From NCBI RefSeq assembly GCF_900176505.1, contig NZ_FWYB01000001.1:345400-409399 (forward strand): a DNA stretch of 64,000 bases, read 5' to 3'. A program made the position numbers and the translations under genes. Shown here piece after piece: positions 34,858 to 44,574 of the stretch (its first letter is position 1; each line of letters opens with the position of its first letter). The notes beneath the pieces are model-generated. The model was not told where the DNA came from. It searched no databases and worked only from the letters and a program-made list of their open reading frames with translations. This DNA comes from Pedobacter nyackensis (lineage in GTDB: Bacteria; Bacteroidota; Bacteroidia; Sphingobacteriales; Sphingobacteriaceae).

Positions 34858-37800
34858 ATGAATTTAAATGCTTTTTACCTAGGTATGCCACGTCAGTGGC
34901 TTCCGCCAAAATCGTTGATTATGAATTCGGCTTTTCGTCTAATCAGCGATACCGATAAAAGAAAACTGTTTATGCGAGTTAAATTGATCATAGTTCTTAT
35001 GACCAGTTGCTTATTGCAAGTGGGGGCAGCTGGTTTTGCCCAAACCATCACTTTGTCTGCAAAAAATACTTCCCTGGAGCAGGTGATGAAGAAAATTAAA
35101 CTGCAAAGTGGTCTGGCTGTACTTTACGGCAGCGATTTGTTGGACCAGGCTAAAGTTGTGAATGTGAATTTTAAGAATGTTCAATTAACGGCGGCGCTTG
35201 ATGAGATTTTTAAAGGTCAGTCGTTAGCCTATGAGATTCATGAGAAGACCATTGTTATTACACGAAAAAAGCCTTCTTATATAGATCGGATTTTGGCTGC
35301 CTTTAATGCTATAGATATTAAAGGACATGTAACCAATGTACAGAACTACAGCCTTGCATCTGTTAATGTAAGTATAAAGGGGAGTAAGAAAAGTACGGTT
35401 ACTGGCCAGAAGGGTGAGTTTTCGTTAAATGTGCCCAATGAAGGAGTTACCCTTGTGTTTTCTTGTGTGGGTTACGTGACTCGTGAGCTGCCGGCAAAAG
35501 GAAATATGCAGGTGATATTGGAGGTGGAAACCAACAAGTTAAATGAAATGGTGGTAGTTGGATATGGGAGTGTTCGTAGAAAAGACTTGACTGGTTCTGT
35601 TGCTTCAGTAGATGTTTCTGAATTTAAAAATGTCCCTTTTGCTACCATAGATCAGGCTTTAACTGGTAAAGCCGCAGGTGTACAGGTTGTACAAGCTGAT
35701 GGATCACCTGGTGGAGCCGCTAAGATCAGAATCAGGGGTGGAACCTCTTTACTGGGCGGAAATGACCCACTATACATTATCGATGGGGTACAAATGCAGG
35801 TTCAGAATAGATACCTGAAAAGTGCTGCAGAGATTGTGAGTCCTGTTGAGAATTTTGGTGGCGCTTATGCTGGTGATAATCCCGCAAATACAGTATCAGG
35901 TTCTTTCGCCAGGGGATTAAATAGTCTGGGGGGCTTAAATATCAATGATATTGAAAGTATCGACATCTTAAAAGACGCCTCTGCCACAGCGATCTACGGA
36001 TCAAAAGCCGCCAATGGTGTAGTAATTATTAATACAAAAAAAGGCAAACTGAATCAAAAGCCTGTTTTTGAAGCCAATTATTATACCGGGGTAAGTAAAC
36101 CTATCAAAGAAAAGCTTTTAAATAGGGATCAATACATCATGATTATAAAAGAAGCAGCTAAAAATCTGAATGATGTTAGGGCAGCTTTAAATGATCCGGT
36201 TACTTATCCACCAGATCCGGTAGCCACGGATATTTTAACGAATCCGGATTTTATGGGAACGGCCAATACCGATTGGCTTGATCTTGTGCTACGTAATGGT
36301 GTAAATACAAATGCTGATATTTCTGTAAGAGGTGGTGGCGCTGGTTCGCGTTATTATACTTCCTTATCCTATAACAAAAACAATGGGGTAGTTTTAGGGA
36401 CTGATTTCAGTAGAATAGCGGGTAAAATAAATCTCGACAATGAGATAACGAGTAGACTCCGCATCAATACCAATTTGGATTATGGAGTAACGACCAATAA
36501 CATTTCAAACGGGGTGTATACACAGGCACTTTTTGCTCCACCAACAATTAACCCATATAATGCAGATGGAAGTCCAAGGATTATAGTGGCGTCGGACAAT
36601 GGTACAATGGATTTTGAAGGGTTTCAGAATCCATTATTACTGCTTAAAGGAGTGAACCGGGCAAATACCCTTTCTTTAATAGGATCGTTAGCTTTGGAAT
36701 ATGATATTCTGAAAGATTTAAAATTCAGAAGTACGGTTTCTGCGAACTATAACAACTACCGTCAGAACAATTATGTGCCAAGTACAGTTTTGATCAGTGA
36801 CCAAAAAGGTGGGGGTCTTCCTGGAAGTTCTAACAATGGTATCGCTACCCAGGCGCAATCGCAGCATACCGATATCTTTTATGAAAATACGATTACCTGG
36901 AATAAACAATTTAATGAAAATAACAGGTTAAGTTTATTAGCAGGTACTTCATGGCAAATTACCAAAAGCAATTCTTTTTCGGCAAGTGGGCAGGGCTTTC
37001 CTGATGACGAATACTTAAATAACCTTTCTTCAGCTGCTTTAACATTGCCTGCCACAGGTGTTTCTGGTCAAAATTCTTTACTCAGTTTTTACTTGCGTGC
37101 GAATTACAGCTTGTTTGAAAAATATCTATTCACGTTTACCGGGCGTTCTGATGCTTCTTCTAAATTTCCGAAGAAAAATAGGGTTGGCTATTTCCCATCT
37201 GGAGGTGTAGGCTGGCGTATTTCCCAGGAAAACTTTTTAAAAGATGTAAAATGGATTGATGAGATCAAATTAAGGGCAAGTGCAGGTTATACCGGTACGC
37301 AAAATATTGCTGATAATCTTTTTTATACGCTCTATTCACCGGTATCTTACAATGGATTAAACGGGTTGGTGCCATCGCAATTGGGCAATGAAGGGCTCAA
37401 ATGGGAATCAACATTACAGAAAGACGCAGGCATAGATTTCCAGTTCTTTAATTCGCGCTTGAGTGGTGGGATTGGTTATTACGAAAAATCAACAACGGGG
37501 GTATTGTTTCCTACAACAGTAGATAGAACTTCAGGTTTTTCGGGGGTAACGGCCAATATCGCTGACATCAGAAACCGTGGATTAGAAGTTACGCTAAGGG
37601 CTGAATTTATTCGCAACAAAAATGTGCAGTGGTCTGGTACTTTTAACATTTCGGGGAACAGATCTAAAGTGCTTGCGCTCTCAAATGATTTCGCGGATCC
37701 ATCTAACCCAAAAGTATATAGATATGGCAATACGGTGCTAAAAGTAGGAGAGCCATTGGGCTTGCTTTATGGGAATGTTTTTGAGGGCTTGTTTAGAACA

Positions 37801-38454
37801 CAACAGGAAGTAGATGATTTCAAAGATAAATATCCTAATTATATGAGTTTAATGTACTCTCTAGGTGTTGGCGATGCTCGATACGCATTGGATCCTACTA
37901 AAAATCCAAACTTTATTTTTAATAAAACAGATATTATTGGTCATGCGGAGCCTAAATATTATGGGGGATATACCAATAGCATTACCTACAAGGATTTTAG
38001 CCTCATTGCTTTGGCTACCTTTTCTTATGGAGGGGATATTTTTTATCTAGCGGATATACAGAATCAGAATACACTTTTAAGGACGAATAAAGGCGTTAAA
38101 ATTTTAGAAAGGTGGACACCGGAAAACCCTAACACAAACAGGCCGAGACTAATTTTAGGTGAATCAGATTTTACCACCGCAGAATCGGCAAGTAATAATG
38201 TTTATGATGCTTCTTATATCAAGTTAAAGTCGGTTACCCTAAATTACCAATTTCCAAAAGTGTTGATGGATAAGCTAAAACTGACCAATGCCTCGGTGTA
38301 TGTTTCTGCTACGAATCTTTTTACGATTACAAATTATCCAGGCGCTGATCCGGAGGTGAGTAATGATCCGTATAGCTTAATCGGTGGATATAGCGACAGT
38401 GGTAGTTATCCTACGGTAAGGCAGTTAAGTTTAGGGCTTCGTTTTGGATTTTAA
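34858..38454 (+). CDS. SusC/RagA TonB-dependent transducer with STN domain (system 2)
   Basis: 1198 residues with a long N-terminus and a hydrophobic signal at about 40-62 (LIIVLMTSCLLQVGAAGFAQ). The STN domain is at about 64-112 (ITLSAKNTSLEQVMKKIKLQ), a carboxypeptidase-like domain at about 150-225 (IDIKGHVTNVQNYSLASVNV), the TonB-proximal VVVGYGSVRRKDLTG near 233, and [21 protein letters not shown] in the plug, then the barrel ending QLSLGLRFGF. The plug carries a longer loop than usual (YLKSAAEIVSPVENFGGAYA). It works with the SusD at 38514 and signals to FecR 33499-34650. Confidence 0.96.
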   Translation: MNLNAFYLGMPRQWLPPKSLIMNSAFRLISDTDKRKLFMRVKLIIVLMTSCLLQVGAAGFAQTITLSAKNTSLEQVMKKIKLQSGLAVLYGSDLLDQAKVVNVNFKNVQLTAALDEIFKGQSLAYEIHEKTIVITRKKPSYIDRILAAFNAIDIKGHVTNVQNYSLASVNVSIKGSKKSTVTGQKGEFSLNVPNEGVTLVFSCVGYVTRELPAKGNMQVILEVETNKLNEMVVVGYGSVRRKDLTGSVASVDVSEFKNVPFATIDQALTGKAAGVQVVQADGSPGGAAKIRIRGGTSLLGGNDPLYIIDGVQMQVQNRYLKSAAEIVSPVENFGGAYAGDNPANTVSGSFARGLNSLGGLNINDIESIDILKDASATAIYGSKAANGVVIINTKKGKLNQKPVFEANYYTGVSKPIKEKLLNRDQYIMIIKEAAKNLNDVRAALNDPVTYPPDPVATDILTNPDFMGTANTDWLDLVLRNGVNTNADISVRGGGAGSRYYTSLSYNKNNGVVLGTDFSRIAGKINLDNEITSRLRINTNLDYGVTTNNISNGVYTQALFAPPTINPYNADGSPRIIVASDNGTMDFEGFQNPLLLLKGVNRANTLSLIGSLALEYDILKDLKFRSTVSANYNNYRQNNYVPSTVLISDQKGGGLPGSSNNGIATQAQSQHTDIFYENTITWNKQFNENNRLSLLAGTSWQITKSNSFSASGQGFPDDEYLNNLSSAALTLPATGVSGQNSLLSFYLRANYSLFEKYLFTFTGRSDASSKFPKKNRVGYFPSGGVGWRISQENFLKDVKWIDEIKLRASAGYTGTQNIADNLFYTLYSPVSYNGLNGLVPSQLGNEGLKWESTLQKDAGIDFQFFNSRLSGGIGYYEKSTTGVLFPTTVDRTSGFSGVTANIADIRNRGLEVTLRAEFIRNKNVQWSGTFNISGNRSKVLALSNDFADPSNPKVYRYGNTVLKVGEPLGLLYGNVFEGLFRTQQEVDDFKDKYPNYMSLMYSLGVGDARYALDPTKNPNFIFNKTDIIGHAEPKYYGGYTNSITYKDFSLIALATFSYGGDIFYLADIQNQNTLLRTNKGVKILERWTPENPNTNRPRLILGESDFTTAESASNNVYDASYIKLKSVTLNYQFPKVLMDKLKLTNASVYVSATNLFTITNYPGADPEVSNDPYSLIGGYSDSGSYPTVRQLSLGLRFGF

Positions 38455-38513
38455 CTGTGGAGCATTAAGCAATGCGAATAAAAGAAATGGGAAATAATGA
38501 ATAATAGAAGATC

Positions 38514-39950
38514 ATGATATATATATATAAATATTTAGTGTTGGGCGTGGTCCTTACAACCTTTTGTGCCTGTGAAAAAGAACTGGGTGCTTTACCCAAA
38601 AATGATAAAGTTGAGGCCAATACAATTCTTGATCAGGGGACTGCTCAAATTGCATTGAATGGCGCCTATTACTATTTTGCGAATGCAGTTATGGCTAAAA
38701 CCAGGTGGCAGTCGCACCAGGTAGCGCCAGCCGAATTAGCGGGGTATATGGGCTATGGCTATGGTGGTTTCGGAATGGAATGGAGCAATAAAAACACCAA
38801 TATACAAAGCTACTACTGGGAGGAGTCTTATAAGTTAATTAATGCAGTAAATGGAGTGGTAACCGGGGTAAATAAATTGGCGGAAAATAAATTTACTGGT
38901 GCACGAAAAAAGGAAATCATTGCTGAAGCCCGTTTTTTAAGAGCTTATGGACATTTTAAAATATTAACGTTTTATGGAGAATGGTATAAAGCGGACAGTC
39001 CGTATGGAGTCTTGCTTAGAGATAAACTATCTACAATTAGTAATATCGCTAAACCAAGAAGTACTGTAAAAGATAGTTATGATTTTATTTTGGCGGATCT
39101 GGATGATGCTATTGCAAACGGCTCAGAAGAAAAGTCTGGTGTTTATGCAACTAAATGGGCAGCCATGGCCTTAAAAATGCGTGTTTTAATGAGTCGTGGT
39201 AAAGCCGCAGACTATACCATGTTAATTGGATTGGCAGATGAAATTGTAGCAGAGGGACCTTTTACTTTAGAGCCTAAAGCCAGGGATATTTTTCAGAAAA
39301 ATGGGTTAAGTAGTAGCGAAGTTATTTTGGGAATTAAACCACAGGCTGGACAAGAGTTGGATTACAATGCCAAAAGCTGGCAATATTGGCCCGGACATTC
39401 GGTTTTGTATGTTGCGACACCCATGCTGAAAGATCTTTACAATAACGATCCTCGTCAGGCTTGGGTAATAGGGCCTAAAAGGGGGACTACTACTGTAAGT
39501 TATTTTCTAAATAAGTACATGGTCGTAGGTGGAATTCCTACATTAGTTTCAGAAACAGATTATGCCCTACGCTTAACAGAGGTTTATTTGTTAAAAGCCG
39601 AAGCAATTGTTCGATCGGGGGGCAGTTTAGCTGATGCTAAGACCGTAGTTCACGAGGTACAAGAAAAGGCCGGAATTACCAATTCAGTAAATTTCATTCC
39701 TTACAATGCTGTCGAAGATGCAAATACACCTTCGGATCTATTGATGGAGATTTACAAGGAGACCGTGAAAAGTTTGATTGCAGAAGATGGTATGGAATGG
39801 ATGGCGCTGCTTAGATTGCCTTTTGCTACGGTAAAGCAAATAAAACCAACTATTATCAGTCAACAGTTGTATATACTACCAATACCCAAAGATGTGTTTG
39901 TGTACAATCCTTTATTTGGTGATCAAAATCCAGGTTACATTAAAAATTAA
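38514..39950 (+). CDS. SusD/RagB-family lipoprotein (system 2)
   Basis: 478 residues. The lipobox TTFCAC gives a lipidated Cys20. SusD features include NGAYYYFANAVMAKTRWQSH, EARFLRAYGHFKILTFYGEW, YATKWAAMALKMRVLMSRGK, TEVYLLKAEAIVRSGGSLAD and the ending YILPIPKDVFVYNPLFGDQNPGY. It is the last clear PUL gene of system 2. No enzyme gene follows, so the substrate cannot be read from the locus. Confidence 0.94.
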   Translation: MIYIYKYLVLGVVLTTFCACEKELGALPKNDKVEANTILDQGTAQIALNGAYYYFANAVMAKTRWQSHQVAPAELAGYMGYGYGGFGMEWSNKNTNIQSYYWEESYKLINAVNGVVTGVNKLAENKFTGARKKEIIAEARFLRAYGHFKILTFYGEWYKADSPYGVLLRDKLSTISNIAKPRSTVKDSYDFILADLDDAIANGSEEKSGVYATKWAAMALKMRVLMSRGKAADYTMLIGLADEIVAEGPFTLEPKARDIFQKNGLSSSEVILGIKPQAGQELDYNAKSWQYWPGHSVLYVATPMLKDLYNNDPRQAWVIGPKRGTTTVSYFLNKYMVVGGIPTLVSETDYALRLTEVYLLKAEAIVRSGGSLADAKTVVHEVQEKAGITNSVNFIPYNAVEDANTPSDLLMEIYKETVKSLIAEDGMEWMALLRLPFATVKQIKPTIISQQLYILPIPKDVFVYNPLFGDQNPGYIKN

Positions 39951-40027
39951 ATCATGATAAAGAAATTAAAATGTATAACGCTACTATATTGAAATCACAG
40001 AAAATTAAAAATTTAACAAAAACAGAT

Positions 40028-40483
40028 ATGACAAAAAAAATCCTTTTAACAACAATCATCGCGCTTTCTTCAATGCATTTTGTATCGGCAAAAGCAAAAA
40101 TTCCAGTGTGTTTTCCTTGTGAAACATTACAAACTATTCAAGAATTACCCACAGATTCTGAAATTCAAAAATTGGCTGGACAAAAAGTAAACCTATCGTA
40201 TATCAATAATGAATATGGAATTCTTTGGATGTCGATTTGGAACACTAATGGAAGATATATATTGAGTGATATTTCAAATAATACATACTTTGAAATTGAT
40301 CCTCAAGCAGCAAAAATTCTAAAAGAGAAACATAACTTTGATGTAGAAACAGCACAAAGTCCTTTGTCTTTTTGGAAAACAATAGGCGGAAAGCTTGTTT
40401 TTTCAATTATTCTGGGGCTATTGATTTGGGGAAGTATTCCTTCGAAAAACAAAAATAGAGACGTAAAACCAGTTAACATTTAA
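40028..40483 (+). CDS. Secreted single-pass membrane protein, unknown
   Basis: 151 residues from ATG 40028 (MTKKILLTTIIALSSMHFVSA), chosen because the signal peptide starts there; the frame is open from 39971. A mature N-terminal CFPCET motif (CxxC) and a C-terminal membrane helix (GKLVFSIILGLLIWGSIP) with a short basic tail are seen. It starts a run of three closely spaced genes (14 and 6 bases apart) that are visibly more AT-rich than the SusCD genes. Family not recognised. Confidence 0.65.
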   Translation: MTKKILLTTIIALSSMHFVSAKAKIPVCFPCETLQTIQELPTDSEIQKLAGQKVNLSYINNEYGILWMSIWNTNGRYILSDISNNTYFEIDPQAAKILKEKHNFDVETAQSPLSFWKTIGGKLVFSIILGLLIWGSIPSKNKNRDVKPVNI

Positions 40484-40496
40484 AATAAAAAAAACT

Positions 40497-41195
40497 ATGA
40501 ATCCCTTATTTTTAATTCCAGTAGTATTAGTAATCGCAGGTGTGTGTTTTATGATATATATGAATAAAAAACACCAAGAGGCAAAAACAGAAATTGACCT
40601 CGATGTTGAAAGAACTAAGTATGAAACTTACAAACAAGAACTATTAAATGAAGACTTTTCGCAATTGAAACAATGGATGAAAGGAAAAACTATTGACGCA
40701 TTTACCTCTGCGTCTGTTCCACAATCAACAACCAATAAAGTTCAGGAAATCCTAAGTGATGGAATGAAAAACGTAGCATTATCTGCAATTGGTGTAAAGC
40801 TAAAAAGAATAGAAACAGATTGCTTTTGGGCTTTAAGTGGAAGCGATTTACATTTTTTTAGTACCGATACAGTTGGTGAACTGGATGAGCATATCGTATT
40901 TGATAATTTTCGAATTGAAGAAGCAAAACTTCAATATGGAGGTATATTAAAATCGCAATTGGGTGTGTATTCAAAATCTTCCGAAGAATATTTACCTAAA
41001 ACACATATCATTACGTTCAATATTGATGGTAGTCCTTTATCGCTGGAAATTCACGATAGACTAAACTATGTGCCAGACCCAACAGATATTTTGAACTTGA
41101 AAAAACAATTAATGACAAGAGCCAAATATCAAGTAGCAGGCGAAAAATTTGTAAATATATTGCAAGACAAATTTCCAAATTTAAACTTAGCATAA
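40497..41195 (+). CDS. Membrane-anchored protein, unknown
   Basis: 232 residues. One N-terminal helix (FLIPVVLVIAGVCFMIYM, about 4-21) is followed by a charged region and a folded domain (about 45-225; KRIETDCFWALSGSDLHFFS, HIITFNIDGSPLSLEIHDRL). The domain pattern hints at a PH-like or other small beta domain, but I cannot assign it. It is the second gene of the AT-rich cluster, probably co-transcribed with its neighbours. Confidence 0.7.
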   Translation: MNPLFLIPVVLVIAGVCFMIYMNKKHQEAKTEIDLDVERTKYETYKQELLNEDFSQLKQWMKGKTIDAFTSASVPQSTTNKVQEILSDGMKNVALSAIGVKLKRIETDCFWALSGSDLHFFSTDTVGELDEHIVFDNFRIEEAKLQYGGILKSQLGVYSKSSEEYLPKTHIITFNIDGSPLSLEIHDRLNYVPDPTDILNLKKQLMTRAKYQVAGEKFVNILQDKFPNLNLA

Positions 41196-41201
41196 GTTTC
41201 T

Positions 41202-41915
41202 ATGAGCCTGTTTTCAAAAATATTTAACGCTTTTAAAAGCATAAGATTAAATGATAAAAATATATTGACTGGTCATTCTTTAGACTGCTTGCTCATTAGT
41301 TCAATGTACGCAGAACAACAATATGCGTACTTAAATTCCTATGAAACAGGTTTAAATAAATCAGTTTTAAAAACAATAGTTGAAACATATTGGGATATAT
41401 ATAATCGAGATAAGGCAATAGAAATTCTTCAGGATTTGCATGAAAGAAATCAAGATTTGAACGTAGACATAGTTTATGATGCTTTTGAAAGTAGCGAAAA
41501 TTATGTTGAAATTTTGAAATCAAACTTGCCAAAAGAGGAAGGTGTTTTTGAATATTATTTAGATTTATATAGAAAATTAAGCAACATAGTGCCTGAAATT
41601 ATAGAACAAAATGTAATTACTAACTTTTCACAGATAAAAAAGACAAAAGATATTGCCTGGAATTATGGAAGAGGTGCGTTTTTATCACGTTGTTGTTATG
41701 AGTTAGGCTATCTTTCTGAAATAGAATTGAAAGATTATTTAGAAAAATCATACAGAGAATTAAAACACCATTGTGCTACCTGGAAAGAATATACAACCAG
41801 TTATATTTTTGGAAGAGCAATTTGGGGAGGTTCTAATAACGAAGGAATGATACAAATTGCAGATGATTTACTAAACAACGAAAAAAGTCCGTTAAAAAGT
41901 AAAAACTATTTGTAA
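41202..41915 (+). CDS. DUF1266-like cytoplasmic protein
   Basis: 237 residues with no signal peptide. The C-terminal part AWNYGRGAFLSRCCYELGYL, then WKEYTTSYIFGRAIWGGSN has the W-x-x-G-R... Y-x-x-G-R-x-x-W pattern of DUF1266 proteins (YbeR/YbeU type). Function of the family is unknown; members often sit in variable or polymorphic-toxin-like neighbourhoods. It is the third gene of the AT-rich run, followed by a large hairpin at 41950-41994. Confidence 0.65.
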   Translation: MSLFSKIFNAFKSIRLNDKNILTGHSLDCLLISSMYAEQQYAYLNSYETGLNKSVLKTIVETYWDIYNRDKAIEILQDLHERNQDLNVDIVYDAFESSENYVEILKSNLPKEEGVFEYYLDLYRKLSNIVPEIIEQNVITNFSQIKKTKDIAWNYGRGAFLSRCCYELGYLSEIELKDYLEKSYRELKHHCATWKEYTTSYIFGRAIWGGSNNEGMIQIADDLLNNEKSPLKSKNYL

Positions 41916-41949
41916 AAATGCCTACCGCACAATAGTCGTTTGAAAAAAA

Positions 41950-41994
41950 AGCGGGTTCCGGGCAGACAGATAGTCTGGTGGCTCGGAATCCGCT
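41950..41994. terminator. Large hairpin after the AT-rich gene run
   Basis: GCGGGTTCCG and CGGAATCCGC pair over 10 positions (one G-U on the plus strand), with an inner AGAC/GTCT stem. An A-run at 41943-41950 precedes it, so the T-run is on the minus strand. It may end convergent transcription or simply stabilise the 3' end of the 40028-41915 transcript. Confidence 0.5.
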
Positions 41995-42014
41995 AAAATC
42001 CATAATCTATACTA

Positions 42015-42578
42015 ATGAAAATTAGATTTATACTTTTTCTTGTAGTTGCTTTTAGTTGTAAAAACAGAAATACCTCTTCCAAATATGCTGGAAATGATAA
42101 AGTTGTAGAAACAATAGTTGCGGGAAAAAGTAAAACGTTTTTTGTTGGTGATGTCAATAATGACAAAATAAATGATACAGCGTATATAAATCTGCAACTA
42201 AGTGGATCAGCGGACGAAATTGGATGTGATGAGAAAAACGGTTACATCAATGTTGAATTTAATGAAAATATCCCCAAAATAAGTTTGAACCAAAGTTTAG
42301 GCGTTTTTATATCAAGAACTGAAGACTTGAATAATGACAATGCGAATGAAATGCTAATTTTTTCTCGAACAAATGCAGGTTGGTGGAACGATGTTTCTGT
42401 TTGGTCTTTTAAAAACAAAAGCTGGACAATAATCGCGATAACTAAAGCATTTATTTCGGATGACGAGGATTTTGAAAATAGAATAATAAAAGAGAATGGC
42501 AGTTATTATTTGATTGGACAGAATCCCTGGGAAGAAGATGAAAATGGAGACTTTAAAAAAATAAGCGTAAAAATATAA
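42015..42578 (+). CDS. Putative lipoprotein with Asp/Asn-rich calcium-like loops
   Basis: 187 residues with a lipoprotein signal (LVVAFSC, lipidated Cys15). Segments FVGDVNNDKINDTAYI and TEDLNNDNANEMLIF resemble the D-x-N-x-D loops of FG-GAP/VCBS or dockerin-like repeats. The C-terminus is acidic (EEDENGDFKK). It is 11 bases before the next gene, with which it may be co-transcribed. The function is unknown. Confidence 0.6.
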   Translation: MKIRFILFLVVAFSCKNRNTSSKYAGNDKVVETIVAGKSKTFFVGDVNNDKINDTAYINLQLSGSADEIGCDEKNGYINVEFNENIPKISLNQSLGVFISRTEDLNNDNANEMLIFSRTNAGWWNDVSVWSFKNKSWTIIAITKAFISDDEDFENRIIKENGSYYLIGQNPWEEDENGDFKKISVKI

Positions 42579-42589
42579 AATCGAATCCA

Positions 42590-44122
42590 ATGACTTTCAA
42601 ATCTATCATCTCCGCTATCCTGGTTGCCATATTGGGTTTGTTCTTTATGCTAAGTACGCAAAATGCCGATTTAAACTTGGTGTATGCAACCTTATGCTGT
42701 TCGCCATATGTTATTTTAATGACGATTTTCTATTTTCATTTTAACTACATCCGTAGAAAGCTAAATCTGCTTCATGAGCCAGATATCTTCTTCGAACTTG
42801 CTTATGGTTTTGTATTTTATCTTGCTTTCTGTGTGCTTTTGCCAGTGCTGTTATTTGTCGGTTCAATCGGCGATGCTTATGAACACAAGCTGTATGCGGA
42901 TTTAGGTGATCTCATTTTCGAAATGTTCCCCATATTTTTAATCCTGAGTAGTTTTCTCGCAGTTTTTAGCAGTTTAATAATAGGTTGGGCTATTAAGTCA
43001 TATAAAACATTGGTTGCCGTTATTATCATATGTGTAATTTCAATACCGATAACATACAGCATTGCCCTGGATACCCATCAATATAATAGGGCAAAACAAA
43101 AGGCCGAAACCATTGCAAATAATATAAAAGAAGGCTACTATGAATGGCATGGCTCCATGAGCAACCCAACGGCCTATCCTGTGCAATTGTATAAGGGTTA
43201 TTTTATTTTTCCTAAAGGTGAAAAGTATGAATTTACTTTTAGTGAAGGCAACACCGTAAATTACGAAGCGCAATGGGGAGAAGATGGGGGAGATACTGGT
43301 AAACAAACAATGTCACTGCCCAAAGCGCTGGATATTACCTGGTATTCTTTTGCTGAAGATATTTTTTACCGGGTGAATAGCCCTATCGATTATAATAAAT
43401 TGCAAATGCTTTTCAGCAAGCCTTATGCTGATAAAAGAGGTGCCCGGAATTTTGAGGAAAACTATGACAAGATTATTATAGGTTTTGCGCCCGGTGGCCT
43501 GATGGTGATTTGGGCGGATGGAACTGGTCGTCGCCGAATAGAAATTGGACATTTCCAAGCCGAAAAAGTAACCATTTCTACACCAGTTTCCAACAAAGGG
43601 AAGCTAGAATATGGCAATTTATTTAACCTCGAATGGCGCAAAAAAGTATTAACGGATACTATGATTGTACCTTTAAAAATACAGCAACTTACAAAAAATA
43701 AGCCCATTCCTTATGGTTATTGGGATAAACTGCGAACAAGTTACAACTGGCGTCCAACGTTTGTAATATCCCCGGAAATAAAAATCCATGACGCCGATTT
43801 TAGCTTTTATAACGCCGAACGTTTTGTGTTTTTGGATGAAAGCCTGCAAAACAATGTGCATGAAAAACGGGGTATTCCAGAAAATGTATACATAAAATGG
43901 TACGACAAAAATGGCAATCGCTGCGCTGTAGATTTTGAGTTTAACGAAGAGAAAACCTTTAAGAAATTTGATACTTTTTTTAACCTCCGAAAAAACACTC
44001 GTGCTGAATTGGAATTTAATATCAACCAAATAAGTAAAACGGCAACTGCAACCCTAAAAAATGGCAAAGAACAACTCGTGCTTTTAGAGAGTGAAATTAT
44101 AGAATATGGAAAAAAATATTAA
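42590..44122 (+). CDS. Five-helix membrane protein with DUF2931-like domain
   Basis: 510 residues. Five membrane helices lie in residues about 5-158 (for example LAYGFVFYLAFCVLLPVLLF). The soluble part contains LPKALDITWYSFAEDIFYRV and YDKIIIGFAPGGLMVIWADG, which match my memory of DUF2931, followed by a further domain (350-510). DUF2931 proteins are uncharacterised and some occur near interbacterial toxin loci. The join of a membrane half to this domain is uncommon. The repeat fragment at 44171-44226 follows the gene. Confidence 0.65.
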   Translation: MTFKSIISAILVAILGLFFMLSTQNADLNLVYATLCCSPYVILMTIFYFHFNYIRRKLNLLHEPDIFFELAYGFVFYLAFCVLLPVLLFVGSIGDAYEHKLYADLGDLIFEMFPIFLILSSFLAVFSSLIIGWAIKSYKTLVAVIIICVISIPITYSIALDTHQYNRAKQKAETIANNIKEGYYEWHGSMSNPTAYPVQLYKGYFIFPKGEKYEFTFSEGNTVNYEAQWGEDGGDTGKQTMSLPKALDITWYSFAEDIFYRVNSPIDYNKLQMLFSKPYADKRGARNFEENYDKIIIGFAPGGLMVIWADGTGRRRIEIGHFQAEKVTISTPVSNKGKLEYGNLFNLEWRKKVLTDTMIVPLKIQQLTKNKPIPYGYWDKLRTSYNWRPTFVISPEIKIHDADFSFYNAERFVFLDESLQNNVHEKRGIPENVYIKWYDKNGNRCAVDFEFNEEKTFKKFDTFFNLRKNTRAELEFNINQISKTATATLKNGKEQLVLLESEIIEYGKKY

Positions 44123-44574
44123 TTAATTATGGGATAGGGAAAATTTCATGTCAATGGCTGATAGTGTGTGTCGGATAGTCAAATTTAACCGAAGGCCTTT
44201 AGATTAATCTCTGAAGGCCTTTTGCTTTTGTTCTGAAAATTTTCAATTGAAAGGTAAGCCCCCTTCAGGCAAGCAAAGCCTATATTTCTTGTTGTCGTTA
44301 ATATGGGTTTAAAATATCGTTATGGGTATAAAAATGACTTAAAATACAAAATATTCCTACATATTAAACAGGATTGTCGGCATAATTTGTCGATTGATCG
44401 CCTCAAATTTACCCTATACTATTGTACCATAGTAGCCAATATCTAACCTAACCAAATTCTCGCATGAACAGAAGATGTTTGATCTCTATTAGCCTAATTA
44501 TTAGTAGCGTCGCCTCTCCCCACAATGGATCGAGTGCAATCAACCCATCAATATAAACCAATAAACTAATCAAA
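44123..44574. other. Intergenic region with repeat fragment, promoter-like site and a 30-codon frame
   Basis: It contains repeat copy C (44171-44226), a promoter-like pair TTG (44394) N20 TACTATTG (44417-44424), and a 30-codon frame from ATG 44464 to TAA 44556 (MNRRCLISISLIISSVASPH) that resembles a broken signal peptide or leader peptide. None of these is strongly supported apart from the repeat. Confidence 0.4.
44171..44226 (+). repeat. Structured dispersed repeat, copy C (3' half)
   Basis: TCGGATAGTC followed by AAATTTAACC and GAAGGCCTTTAGATTAATCT, then CTGAAGGCCTTTT, matches the second half of copies A and B. The 5' half, including one arm of the middle inverted repeat, is missing. The remaining hairpin (GAAGGCCTTTAGA with TCTCTGAAGGCCTT) plus T-run can serve as a terminator for the gene ending at 44122. 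Confidence 0.75.

Noticed and set aside
42012..42197. 61-codon minus-strand frame after the hairpin at 41950
   Set aside because: Lies opposite the lipoprotein gene, and its AT-rich hydrophobic content is a by-product of composition.
43673..44029. Minus-strand frames inside the DUF2931-like gene
   Set aside because: They overlap a longer, domain-bearing gene on the other strand.
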